From Streptomyces qinzhouensis (GTDB lineage: Bacteria; Actinomycetota; Actinomycetes; Streptomycetales; Streptomycetaceae): a stretch of DNA of 64,000 bases. Positions within the stretch are counted from its first letter, which is position 1. Every line of letters starts with the position of its first letter. Below, one piece after another: positions 48,753-56,640 of the stretch. The translations under genes and the position numbers were made by a program. The DNA lies in contig NZ_CP042266.1 of the NCBI RefSeq assembly GCF_007856155.1, positions 5,022,001 through 5,086,000 on the forward strand, written 5' to 3'. Below the pieces are notes generated by a model. The model had not been told where the DNA came from. It ran no database searches and was given only the letters and a program-made list of their open reading frames with translations.

Positions 48753-49640
48753 CTACGTGACCCGGCGCGCCTCCCGCAGCAGCTCCTCCAGCTCCCGCGC
48801 CGCCGCCAGGGGTACCGATGGGCGGGCCGTGTGGATCGTGCGGTGGAGGGCCGGGTCCGTCAGGGGGCGGAGCACGATATCCGCGGGGACGGCGCGGGCG
48901 GCCAGGGAGGGGACCAGGGCCACGCCCAGGCCCGCCGCCACATAGCCGAACTTCCCGGACCATTCCGCGATGCGGATGATCTTCCGGGGGGTGCCGCCCG
49001 CACGGGCCCACGCGTCGGCGAGCGGGGTGGGGCGGTCGCCGTACGCCCGCTGGATCCAGGCCTCGTCGCTCAGGGCGAGGAGGTCCACCGGACCGGACGC
49101 GGCGAGCCGGTGGCCGCGCGGGAGGGCGACCAGGAGGTCGTCCTCGCAGAGCACGGAGGTCGTGACCCCGTCGGCGGAGGGCAGGCCGTACGGATAGTCA
49201 CTGGCGACGGCCAGATCGAGCGCGCCGTCCGCGAGGCGCTCCATCAGCTCCGCGCTCGGGGCCTCCACCACCACCGGTTCGACCTCGGGCCGCGCCGAGC
49301 CCAGCGCCCGCAGCGCGGTCGGCAGCAGGGAGATATTGGCCGTGGCGAAGGCGCCCACATGCAGCAGGCCGCCCCGGCCCGCGTGGAGCGCTGCGAGTTC
49401 CCGGTCCGCCCGGGCCAGCCGGTCCAGTACTTCGAGGGCGTGCTGATGCAGCAGCCGCCCGGCGGGTGTGAGCCGTACACCCCGCGGCAGCCGTTCGAAC
49501 AGGGCGCCGCCCGCGCGCTGTTCGAGCGCGGCGATCCGCCGGGACACCGCGGACTGGGTGTAGTTGAGCCGGGCCGCCGCCCCGGTGAACGAACCGGTGT
49601 CGGCCACGGTTGTCAGTAGTCGTAGTGCTTCGGTCTCCAT
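48753..49640 (-). CDS. LysR-family regulator
   Basis: 295-residue LysR regulator. The N-terminal helix-turn-helix (about 1-60) is ALRLLTTVADTGSFTGAAARLNYTQSAVSRRIAALEQRAGGALFERLPRGVRLTPAGRLL. The effector domain (about 90-295) has GGLLHVGAFATANISLLPTALRAL, LDLAVASDYP and GLGVALVPSLAARAVP. GGGAGGG precedes ATG 49640; the open frame further upstream to 50306 is the shadow of the divergent peptidase. A palindrome at 49669-49695 between the two genes is its likely binding site, so it probably controls itself and the M20 peptidase operon. Confidence 0.93.
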   Translation of the reverse strand: METEALRLLTTVADTGSFTGAAARLNYTQSAVSRRIAALEQRAGGALFERLPRGVRLTPAGRLLHQHALEVLDRLARADRELAALHAGRGGLLHVGAFATANISLLPTALRALGSARPEVEPVVVEAPSAELMERLADGALDLAVASDYPYGLPSADGVTTSVLCEDDLLVALPRGHRLAASGPVDLLALSDEAWIQRAYGDRPTPLADAWARAGGTPRKIIRIAEWSGKFGYVAAGLGVALVPSLAARAVPADIVLRPLTDPALHRTIHTARPSVPLAAARELEELLREARRVT

Positions 49641-49668
49641 GGATTCCCTCCCGGCGCCCATGGTGGAC

Positions 49669-49695
49669 CAACACATGCTGCCAACGCATGGGTTG
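49669..49695. promoter_or_regulatory. LysR-type palindrome in divergent promoter
   Basis: Arms CAACACATGC (49669-49678) and GCATGGGTTG (49686-49695) match at 9 of 10 positions around a 7-base centre, with an ATGC-N7-GCAT core close to the T-N11-A layout of LysR sites. It is 29 bases from the LysR start and 88 from the peptidase start. Confidence 0.6.
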
Positions 49696-49782
49696 TATGC
49701 GAAGTCGTCGCTGGTGGCATGGGTCGGTCCGGTCCTACCGTCGATCGCAGGACGGACCGACGCCGCGATCCCAGGGGGACAT

Positions 49783-50916
49783 ATGGCGCTGCACGAGGCC
49801 CCACCGCTCACACTGCCGGCGATGCTGGCCGATCTCGAAGAACTCGTCCGCTGCGAGTCCTTCTCCGCCGACCACACCGCACTGGCCCGCAGCGCCGAGA
49901 CCGTCGGCGCCCTCGGCGCCCGGCTCACCGGGGCCGAGCCGGAGACGATCGTGGTCGACGGGGTGCCCCATCTGCGCTGGTGCTTCGGCACCCCGCGGGT
50001 GCTGCTGCTCGGGCACCACGACACCGTGTGGCCCGTCGGTTCGCTCCGCACCCGGCCGTGGTCGGTGACGGCGGGGGCGGCCCGGGGCCCCGGGGTGCTG
50101 GACATGAAGGCCGGACTGGTGCAGCTGTTCCACGCGCTGGCCTCGCTGCCCGCCCTCGACGGGGTGTGCGTACTGATCAACGGGGACGAGGAGATCGGCT
50201 CCCCGACCTCCCGGGAGCTGATCGAGGAGACCGCCCGCCGCTGCACCGCCGCCCTGGTCCTGGAACCCGCCGCGGACGGGCGGGGCGCGCTGAAGACCGC
50301 CCGCAAGGGGGCCTCCCGCTACGAGGTCGGGATCATCGGCCGGGCCGCGCACGCGGGACTGGAGCCGCACCGGGGGATCAACGCCTCCGTCGAGGCCGCG
50401 CACCAGGTCCTGGCGCTCGCCGGGATCGGCGCGGCGGCCCGGGACGGGGATCCGCTGCTGGGCGGGGTGACCGTGACCCCGACCCTGCTGTCGGCGGGCA
50501 GTTCGGCCAATACGGTGCCCGCCCGGGCCCGCGTCTCGGTGGACGTCCGGGTCCCGAGCCGGGCCGCACAGCAGCGGATCGACACCCTCATCCGCGAGCT
50601 GGTGCCCAGAACCCCCGGTGCCCGGCTGGAGATCACCGGCGGCGCGGGGCGGCCGCCCCTGGAGCCCGCGTCCTCCGCCGGACTGTTCGCCCTGGCCTCC
50701 GATCTCGCCGCCGAACTGGGGCAGGGACCGCTGCGCGGGCTCGCCGTGGGCGGGGTCTCGGACGGCAACCGGACCGCCGCGGTGGGCTGTCCGACCCTGG
50801 ACGGCCTCGGCGCGGTCGGCGGCGGCGCGCACGCCGACCACGAGTTCGTCCGGCTCGACCGGATGATCCCCCGCGCCCGGCTCCTCGCCCGGCTCGTCGC
50901 CAGGACCGCGTCATGA
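49783..50916 (+). CDS. M20-family metallopeptidase (CPG2-like)
   Basis: 377-residue M20 zinc peptidase related to glutamate carboxypeptidase/acetylornithine deacetylase. Metal motifs: LLLGHHDTVWPVGSL (His and following Asp), GPGVLDMKAGLVQLFHAL (bridging Asp), INGDEEIGSPTSRELIEE (catalytic Glu and metal Glu) and the final His in GGGAHADHEFV. The dimerisation domain is at about 175-285 (ARKGASRYEVGIIGRAAHAGLEPHRGINA). No signal peptide, so it acts on imported peptides or acylated amino acids. AGGGGGAC precedes ATG 49783. Divergent from LysR and coupled to a membrane protein by a 4-base overlap. Confidence 0.9.
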   Translation: MALHEAPPLTLPAMLADLEELVRCESFSADHTALARSAETVGALGARLTGAEPETIVVDGVPHLRWCFGTPRVLLLGHHDTVWPVGSLRTRPWSVTAGAARGPGVLDMKAGLVQLFHALASLPALDGVCVLINGDEEIGSPTSRELIEETARRCTAALVLEPAADGRGALKTARKGASRYEVGIIGRAAHAGLEPHRGINASVEAAHQVLALAGIGAAARDGDPLLGGVTVTPTLLSAGSSANTVPARARVSVDVRVPSRAAQQRIDTLIRELVPRTPGARLEITGGAGRPPLEPASSAGLFALASDLAAELGQGPLRGLAVGGVSDGNRTAAVGCPTLDGLGAVGGGAHADHEFVRLDRMIPRARLLARLVARTAS

Positions 50917-51386
50917 CCGCCGGACCGTCCGGGGGCTATCCCGTCGCGGGGACGGCCGGCGCCCTCGCCCAGGCCGGTCTGCGGCTGCTCACCCTGCTGA
51001 TCGCCGTCTTCGTGGGCGCGCTGATCTGGATCCGGCCAGGGAACGCGCTCCTCAAGGGCGCCGTACCGGTCGCCGTACTGCTCCTTCTGTACGGGCTGCG
51101 CCGGGCCTGGCGCGCCTTCCTCGCCCGGCGCGGGGGCGGCCGGTGCCATTTGCGCCCGGACGGTCTGGTCGTGACCGGCCCGTCCGGCCGGATCCGGGAC
51201 GGGGTGTCCTGGCAGAACGTCACCGGAATCAAACGGATGAGCAGCGTGGACCTGCTGATGTGCTTCCACCGGTTCGAGATCGGGCGGCGCGGCACCTCGC
51301 CCCTGGTCCTGGTCGCGCTGGGCACCCGGCCCGCGCTGGTCGCGGCGCTGGAGGCCGAGGCCGCGCGGAACGGCATCCAGCGCTGA
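50913..51386 (+). CDS. Membrane protein with two helices and PH-like domain
   Basis: 157-residue protein. Two transmembrane helices (about 22-40 and 48-66) are followed by a cytoplasmic beta-rich part: RCHLRPDGLVVTGPSGRIRDGVSWQNVTGIKRMS, then FEIGRRGTSPLVLVALGTRPALVAALEAEA, resembling the PH-like (bPH) domains of small actinobacterial membrane proteins. Translationally coupled to the M20 peptidase (ATGA). Function unknown. A strong terminator follows. Confidence 0.8.
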   Translation: MTAGPSGGYPVAGTAGALAQAGLRLLTLLIAVFVGALIWIRPGNALLKGAVPVAVLLLLYGLRRAWRAFLARRGGGRCHLRPDGLVVTGPSGRIRDGVSWQNVTGIKRMSSVDLLMCFHRFEIGRRGTSPLVLVALGTRPALVAALEAEAARNGIQR

Positions 51387-51390
51387 GGAG

Positions 51391-51433
51391 TGCGGAAGGG
51401 GTCGTACGGATATCCCCGTACGACCCCTTCGCG
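51391..51433. terminator. Bidirectional hairpin terminator
   Basis: A stem of about 18 bp (51391-51410 with 51415-51433; GGGGTCGTACGG paired with CCGTACGACCCC) stands 4 bases after the membrane-protein stop and 36 before the end of the convergent hydrolase. Confidence 0.8.
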
Positions 51434-51468
51434 CGTGGCACGTGTCACCCGGCCCCCGGCCGGTCCCG

Positions 51469-52602
51469 TCAGCCGAGCGCCCGGACCACCGACCGCAGCA
51501 GGCGCTCGTTCTCCGGGGCCGTACCGCCCGGGAAGGCGTACCGGCGGCGGGTGTAGGCATAGGCGAAGCCCTGGCGCGGGTCGGCGAAGGCGAGGGAGCC
51601 CGCGGCGCCGCTGTGGCCGAAGGAATCGGCCCCCAGGAAGGGGAAGCGCACGCCCATCGCCAGGAAGCCCAGGCCGAACGCGTCCGGCGCGCCGCCCACC
51701 AGGTCGTTGCCCTCCGAGTGGACCCGGGCGAACTCGGCCGCCGTGTCCGGCTTCAGCAGCGGAGCCCGGCCGTCCAGGCCGAACGCGGCCGCCGCGTACA
51801 TACCGGCCAGACCGCGCGCGGAGCCGATACCGCCCGCCGACGCCTGGCCCTTCGCCCGGACCGTACGGGAGTTCGGGAGGTCGGACAGCTCGCCGTTGTC
51901 CGGAGCGTGCAGGTTGAGGGCGATACCGGTCATGCTGTACGGGCTGTACGCGGCGGCCTCCATTTCGGCCGCCTGCTCCGGTGTCGGCAGCATCGGCAGG
52001 GTGGTGAGGAAGCGCGGCTCCTCGCGCTCCGGGAGGCCCAGCCAGAAGTCCAGCCCGTACGGGGCGCGTATCCGCTCCTCGTACCACTCGTGCAGAGTCC
52101 GTCCGGTGGCCCGGAACACCACCTCGCCGACCAGCGCGCCGATCACCAGCGCGTGGTAGCCGAAGAACCGCCCCGGCTGCCAGAACGGGCGCTGTCCGGC
52201 CAGCCTGGCCGCGATCGCCCGGTCGTCGGCCAGCTCCTCCCGGGTGAGGCCGGCGTCCAGGCCGACCACCCCGGCCCGGTGCGCGAGCAGCTCGCGCAGG
52301 GTGACCTCGCCCTTGCCCTCGGCGGCGAAGTCCGGCCAGTACGAGGCCACCGTACGGTCCAGATCCAGGAGGCCGTCCTGGACCAGGAGCGCGGTCACCA
52401 GATACGCCGCGCCCTTGGTGGACGAGAAGACACCGAGCAGCGACTCCCCGGTCACCCCGTCCGACCACAGGTCCACCACCCGCTCGCCGCCCCGGTGCAC
52501 CACCAGCTGTGCGCCCGGCTCATGCTCCTCACCCGTGAGGAAGGCGTCGAACTCCTCCCGTACCCCTTCGAAACCGGTGGCCACTGTGCCCTGGACTGCC
52601 AT
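51469..52602 (-). CDS. Beta-lactamase-fold serine hydrolase (EstB/class C-like)
   Basis: 377-residue serine hydrolase of the class C beta-lactamase/esterase family. The nucleophile is in LGVFSSTKGAAYLVTALLV (S-x-x-K), the second motif is FFGYHALVIGALVGEVV (Tyr), and a late FGHSGAAGSLAFADPRQGFAYAY takes the place of the KTG box, as in EstB-like esterases. No signal peptide, so a cytoplasmic esterase role is more likely than a lactamase one. ATG 52602 follows GGGAGGG; a frame to 52644 is open but has no ribosome binding site. Confidence 0.88.
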   Translation of the reverse strand: MAVQGTVATGFEGVREEFDAFLTGEEHEPGAQLVVHRGGERVVDLWSDGVTGESLLGVFSSTKGAAYLVTALLVQDGLLDLDRTVASYWPDFAAEGKGEVTLRELLAHRAGVVGLDAGLTREELADDRAIAARLAGQRPFWQPGRFFGYHALVIGALVGEVVFRATGRTLHEWYEERIRAPYGLDFWLGLPEREEPRFLTTLPMLPTPEQAAEMEAAAYSPYSMTGIALNLHAPDNGELSDLPNSRTVRAKGQASAGGIGSARGLAGMYAAAAFGLDGRAPLLKPDTAAEFARVHSEGNDLVGGAPDAFGLGFLAMGVRFPFLGADSFGHSGAAGSLAFADPRQGFAYAYTRRRYAFPGGTAPENERLLRSVVRALG

Positions 52603-52687
52603 GTACCCTCCCGAACTGCCGTACGGATCCTGTGATCCCGGCAACCGGCGGGCCCATGCACCTATTCCCCGGCGGTCGATAGTGATC

Positions 52688-52719
52688 AGGGCCGTACGGA
52701 GACTGCTCCGTACGGCCCT
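52688..52719 (-). terminator. Terminator of the conservon-P450 operon
   Basis: Perfect 14-bp stem (AGGGCCGTACGGAG at 52688-52701 with its complement at 52706-52719), 4-base loop, 33 bases beyond the last P450 stop. It also lies just upstream of the serine hydrolase. Confidence 0.75.
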
Positions 52720-52751
52720 TGAGACGTGTCACCCGCCCGTGAGCTGCGGTA

Positions 52752-53996
52752 TCAGCCGTTCAGCAGGATCGGGAACGCCTCCAGGTCGTTCTGGGTCATC
52801 ACCGGCATATTGCGGAGTTCGTCCGCCGGGATCGCCAGCCGCAGATCCGGATAGCGGGCGAAGAGCGCCGGGAGGGCGACATTGGCCTCCAGCCGGGAGA
52901 GGGCCGCGCCCGGGCACATATGGGGGCCGTGGCCGAAGGTCATATGGCGGATGGGCGTGGCGCGGGTGATGTCGAACGCGTCCGCCTCCGAGCCGTGCCG
53001 GTCCCGGTCGCGGCCGATCGCGCGGTACGAGATCACCACGCCCTCGCCCTGCCCGATGACGAAGCCGTCGACGTCGATGTCCTCGGTGGCGAAGCGCATC
53101 AGGAGATGGGTGGTCGGCGGGTCCCAGCGCAGGACCTCCTCGACCACCGTCTCCCACGGGACCTGCCCCGAGCGGACCAGTTCGAGCTGGTCGGGGTTGG
53201 CCAGCAGGGCCCGTACCGCGTTGAGGACCAGACCGACCGTCGTCTCGTGACCGGCGCCGATCATGTCCTTGAGATTGCCCATCACCTCGTGCTGGGTGAG
53301 GGGTTCACCGCCCTCGTCGGCGAGGATCAGCGCACTGGTCAGATCGTCCCCGGGGGCCGCGGCCTTCTCCCGTACCAGCTCCGTGAAGATCTCCGTCAGC
53401 TCGTCGACGGCGCCCAGCCGCTCGTCCTGCGGGGTGAGGACGGAGAAGAACTTCTTCCAGAGTCTCATCTGGCGCGGAATCGACTCGTCCGGGACGCCCA
53501 TCAGATTGCAGACGACGCTCATCGGCAGCGGCTGCGCGAAATGCGTCTTCAGATCCACCCGGCCGTCCGTGTCGGCCTGTTCGGGGAGGGCGTCGAGGAG
53601 CTCCGCGGTGATGGACTCCACCACCGGACGCATCGACTCCACCCGGCGGGCGGTGATCGCCTGCGCCGTCTTCGCCCGCAGCCGCCGGTGCTCCGCCCCG
53701 TCCACCGAGAACATCGAACGGCCGGTGTCGATCATGCCGACCAGCGGCCACTGCCGGTCGATCTCCCCGGACTGCCACAGCCGCCAGCGGTTGATGTCCT
53801 TGACCAGCCGGGCATCGGTCAGCAGCTTCCGGGCCACGCTGTGCTCGGTCACGGTCCAGGCGGGCGCGCCCAGCAGATCGATCCGGACGAAGGGGCCGGA
53901 CTCGCGGAGCCGGGCGGTCTCGCCGTCGAGATCGCGGACGAAGGGATCGATGACCAGGGAGGGGGAGAGGGCGGAGGGGGCGGCGGTACGGCTCAT
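52752..53996 (-). CDS. Cytochrome P450 (CYP154-like) of the conservon
   Basis: 414-residue P450 with all canonical parts: I-helix DMIGAGHETTVGLVLNAV, K-helix VVEEVLRWDPPTTHLLMR (ExxR = EVLR), heme loop TFGHGPHMCPGAALSRLE with ligand Cys361. Overall features resemble the CYP154 family, which in Streptomyces is often encoded at conservons. It overlaps the upstream CYP157-like gene by 4 bases and is the last gene of the cvn operon. It probably provides the catalytic P450 of the pair; substrate unknown. No ferredoxin gene is near. Confidence 0.92.
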   Translation of the reverse strand: MSRTAAPSALSPSLVIDPFVRDLDGETARLRESGPFVRIDLLGAPAWTVTEHSVARKLLTDARLVKDINRWRLWQSGEIDRQWPLVGMIDTGRSMFSVDGAEHRRLRAKTAQAITARRVESMRPVVESITAELLDALPEQADTDGRVDLKTHFAQPLPMSVVCNLMGVPDESIPRQMRLWKKFFSVLTPQDERLGAVDELTEIFTELVREKAAAPGDDLTSALILADEGGEPLTQHEVMGNLKDMIGAGHETTVGLVLNAVRALLANPDQLELVRSGQVPWETVVEEVLRWDPPTTHLLMRFATEDIDVDGFVIGQGEGVVISYRAIGRDRDRHGSEADAFDITRATPIRHMTFGHGPHMCPGAALSRLEANVALPALFARYPDLRLAIPADELRNMPVMTQNDLEAFPILLNG

Positions 53997-55258
53997 GGCT
54001 GGTCTCCAGTGGGACGGTTGGGCGTGAACCGAACGGGGATCGCCGTCATTCCGCGCAGGAAGGTGGAGGGACGGCGGACCAGGGTCTGGGCCGGCACGGC
54101 GAGATCGACGTCGGGCAGCCGGTCCAGCAGTACTTCGATGGCGGTACGGGCGATGATCTCCGCGATCTCCTGGGCCGGGAGCGGGCAGCGGTACTCGCCG
54201 TGGCTGAAGGAGAAGTGCGCGCTGTTGCCGCCCTGCGAGGGCGCGAACTGCTGCTGGATCAGCGGATCCGCGTTGGCCGCGGCCAGTCCCAGCATCACCA
54301 GATCGCCCGCCCGGATCTGCTGCCCGGCGAGCAGGGTGTCCCGGGCCGCCCAGCGGCCCGCCAGGATCTGGGTGGGGGTGTCCTCCCACAGCACCTCGTT
54401 CATCGCCTGGCCGACGCTGTGCCGGCCGCCGCCGAGGGCCGCGGCGAACCGGTCGTCGGTGAGCATCAGCCGGATCGAGTTGCCGATCCAGTCCGCGGTG
54501 GTGACGAACGCGGCGCCCATCACGTCCTTGATGTTGAGGGCGACCTCCTCCTCGGTGAAACCGTCCTGCGCCAGCATCCAGGACGTCACATCGTCGCCCG
54601 GCTCCACCCGCTTGTTCTTGATCAGCTGATGGTTGAGCGCCAGATACTCCTGATGGGCGCGCATGGCACCCTCACCGCCGTCCACCAGCTCACCCAGCGC
54701 CCGGGCCACCGCGGCGCCGTCGGACTCCGTGTAGCCGAGGAGCCGGGCCAGTGCCAGCACCGGCAGCGGTTTGGCGAATTCGGACACCAGCTCCGCCTCA
54801 CCGCGCGAGCAGAAGGCGTCGATCAGCTGGTCCGACAGCTGCTCGCAGGCATGGCGCAGCTCGAACGGGTCGACGCTCTCCAGCGCCGGCACCACCAGGG
54901 AGGCGTGCCGCCGGTGCGCCTCGCCCGCCGTGAAGTAGATCGACGGCTGCGGCTTCTGGATCATCGGCAGCAGCGGCCAGTCGTCCGGGATGTTCGGCCA
55001 CTGGTTCCACAGGCTCACATCGCGCGGGAACAGCTCCGGGTCGCTGGTGACCTGGTGCATCTCGTGGTAGCTGACGATCAGCCAGGCGGGGATGCCGCCC
55101 GGCAGCTCGACCGGGACCACCGGCCCGTGCTCACGCCGCATCTCCCGGTACAGCTGGTGCGGTTCGGTGTGGAAGCGGGGGCCGCTCAGCGCGACCGGGT
55201 CGAGGCCGGCCGGATGCGCGGGGCAGCGGCTCTCCCGGGCGGGTTCGGGGGTGGTCAT
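53993..55258 (-). CDS. Atypical P450 lacking ExxR (CYP157-like)
   Basis: 421-residue P450-fold protein with altered core motifs. The I-helix reads DVMGAAFVTTADWIGNS without the acidic residue of AGxE/DTT. The K-helix reads NEVLWEDTPTQI, so the normally invariant ExxR becomes E288-V-L-W291. The heme loop reads FSHGEYRCPLPAQE with Cys358 kept, but the usual His two residues ahead is Tyr-Arg and the Gly after Cys is Pro. These are hallmarks I associate with CYP156/CYP157 proteins next to conservons. It shares one base with cvnD upstream and overlaps the CYP154-like gene by 4. Confidence 0.92.
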   Translation of the reverse strand: MTTPEPARESRCPAHPAGLDPVALSGPRFHTEPHQLYREMRREHGPVVPVELPGGIPAWLIVSYHEMHQVTSDPELFPRDVSLWNQWPNIPDDWPLLPMIQKPQPSIYFTAGEAHRRHASLVVPALESVDPFELRHACEQLSDQLIDAFCSRGEAELVSEFAKPLPVLALARLLGYTESDGAAVARALGELVDGGEGAMRAHQEYLALNHQLIKNKRVEPGDDVTSWMLAQDGFTEEEVALNIKDVMGAAFVTTADWIGNSIRLMLTDDRFAAALGGGRHSVGQAMNEVLWEDTPTQILAGRWAARDTLLAGQQIRAGDLVMLGLAAANADPLIQQQFAPSQGGNSAHFSFSHGEYRCPLPAQEIAEIIARTAIEVLLDRLPDVDLAVPAQTLVRRPSTFLRGMTAIPVRFTPNRPTGDQP

Positions 55259-55881
55259 CAGGCCGTCTCCGGAGTGCCGACGAGTGCTTGCAGATGCTCG
55301 ACCAGGGCGATCAGCACCTTCTTGCTGGAAGCGCGGGAACGGGCGTCGCAGTCGATCAGCGGTATGTGCGGATCGAGGTCGAGCGCCTCCCGGAGCTGCT
55401 CCGCCGAGTGCGGCGGGCCGCCGAAATCGTTCCGGGCCACGATGAACGGGGTCCCATGGTGCTCCAGCCGGTCGATCGCGTACCAGGAATCGGCCAGCCG
55501 CCGGGTGTCCACCAGGACGACCGCGCCGAGCGTGCCGCTGAACAGCCGGTCCCACAGAAACCAGAACCGCTCCTGGCCGGGGGCGCCGAAGAGATAGAGC
55601 ACGGTGCGCTCGTCCAGGCTGATCCGGCCGAAGTCGAAGGCGACGGTGGTGGCCGACTTCTGCGGTACGGCCCGCAGATCGTCGACGTCCCGGCTCGCCA
55701 GGGTCATCGTCTCCTCGGTGTTCAGCGGACGGATATCGCTGACCGAGCGGACCATGGTGGTCTTGCCCACGCCGAAGCCGCCGACGATGACGATCTTCAG
55801 TCCGTTGTCGGCCGTGCTTCTCAGCGGGGTACGGGACGACGCCGGACGCGATTCGGCGAGGTCAGAGTTCGCGGAGTCCAA
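55258..55881 (-). CDS. cvnD: Conservon GTPase CvnD
   Basis: 207-residue small GTP-binding protein of conservons, resembling eukaryotic Ras-like proteins in general plan. The P-loop is KIVIVGGFGVGKTTMVRSVS, the switch-like region carries TTVAFDFGRISLDERTVLYLFGAPGQERFWFLWD (DxxG-like APGQ), and VARNDF and DCDAR stand at the base-recognition sites. In the studied cvn9 conservon this protein interacts with the membrane sensor complex. It overlaps cvnC by 20 bases and touches the P450 start (TGATG). Confidence 0.95.
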   Translation of the reverse strand: MDSANSDLAESRPASSRTPLRSTADNGLKIVIVGGFGVGKTTMVRSVSDIRPLNTEETMTLASRDVDDLRAVPQKSATTVAFDFGRISLDERTVLYLFGAPGQERFWFLWDRLFSGTLGAVVLVDTRRLADSWYAIDRLEHHGTPFIVARNDFGGPPHSAEQLREALDLDPHIPLIDCDARSRASSKKVLIALVEHLQALVGTPETA

Positions 55882-56218
55882 CGAGCACCTTCTCCAGGGT
55901 GGCGTGATCGGGAAGCCGCGCCGGGCCCGCCAGGGTGCGCGGATGACGGACGGTGATCCGGCCCGCGTCCAGCAGATCGGAGAGCAGGATCTTGGTGATG
56001 CTGACCGGTAAGCGCAGCTCGGCCGCGATCTCCACGACGGCGACCGGCAGCGGGCACAGCCGCAGGATCGCGGAGTGCTCCGACTGCATGCCCCGGGCCG
56101 GTTCGCATTCGGCGACGATCAGCGTCACCAGGTCGAAGTCGTTCCGGCTGGGGCGGCTGCGGCCCCCGGTCAGTGTGTAGAGACGGTCCGGGTTCTCGTC
56201 CCGGGCGGAGCGGATCAC
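55862..56218 (-). CDS. cvnC: Conservon protein CvnC (DUF742)
   Basis: 118-residue DUF742 protein: RLYTLTGGRSRPSRNDFDLVTLIVAECEPARGMQSEHSAILRLCPLPVAVVEIAAELRLPVSITKILLSDLLDAGRITVR is a winged-helix-like fold with a LPVSITKILLSDLL helix. It starts GTG 56218 in a 4-base overlap (GTGA) with cvnB. It is the adaptor between the sensor, the roadblock protein and the GTPase in conservon models. Confidence 0.94.
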   Translation of the reverse strand: MIRSARDENPDRLYTLTGGRSRPSRNDFDLVTLIVAECEPARGMQSEHSAILRLCPLPVAVVEIAAELRLPVSITKILLSDLLDAGRITVRHPRTLAGPARLPDHATLEKVLVGLREL

Positions 56219-56640
56219 TGCGCCGGGACGTGTTCGGCGGGCCGGGGCGGGGCGCTGAGGTGCTCGCCGAGCTGCTCGACCAGTTCCAGCATGTTGTGGC
56301 CGACCAGCCCGGCGTCCGCGTCCTCGGCCGCGATCACCGCCACATGGCTGCCCTCGCCCGCCTCGGCGATGAAGAGGATGCCGCCGTAGAACTCGGTCAT
56401 CGACTGGCGGACGCCGCCGGAGCCGTCGCCGAACTCCACGGACGCGCCGTGGGAGAGGCTCTGGATACCGGCGGAGATCGCCGACAGCTGGTCGGCGCGG
56501 TCCGCCGACAGATCGGCGGTGTGGCAGAGCTTCAGGCCGTCCCGGGAGAGCACGAGCGCGTGCCGTGCGCCGGGCGTGCGTTCCAGCAGTCCTTCCAGCA
56601 GCCAGCCGAGGCCAGCCGCGCCGGTGGCTGATGCGGTCAT
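56215..56640 (-). CDS. cvnB: Conservon roadblock/LC7 protein CvnB
   Basis: 141-residue roadblock/LC7-domain protein: GLGWLLEGLLERTPGARHALVLSRDGLKLCHTADLSADRADQLSAISAGIQSLSHGASVEFG, then a FYGGILFIAEAGEGSHVAVIAAEDADAGLVGHNMLELVEQLGEHL end. Roadblock proteins regulate Ras-like GTPases such as CvnD, fitting the operon. Its ATG overlaps the cvnA stop (ATGA), its stop overlaps cvnC. Confidence 0.94.
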   Translation of the reverse strand: MTASATGAAGLGWLLEGLLERTPGARHALVLSRDGLKLCHTADLSADRADQLSAISAGIQSLSHGASVEFGDGSGGVRQSMTEFYGGILFIAEAGEGSHVAVIAAEDADAGLVGHNMLELVEQLGEHLSAPPRPAEHVPAQ

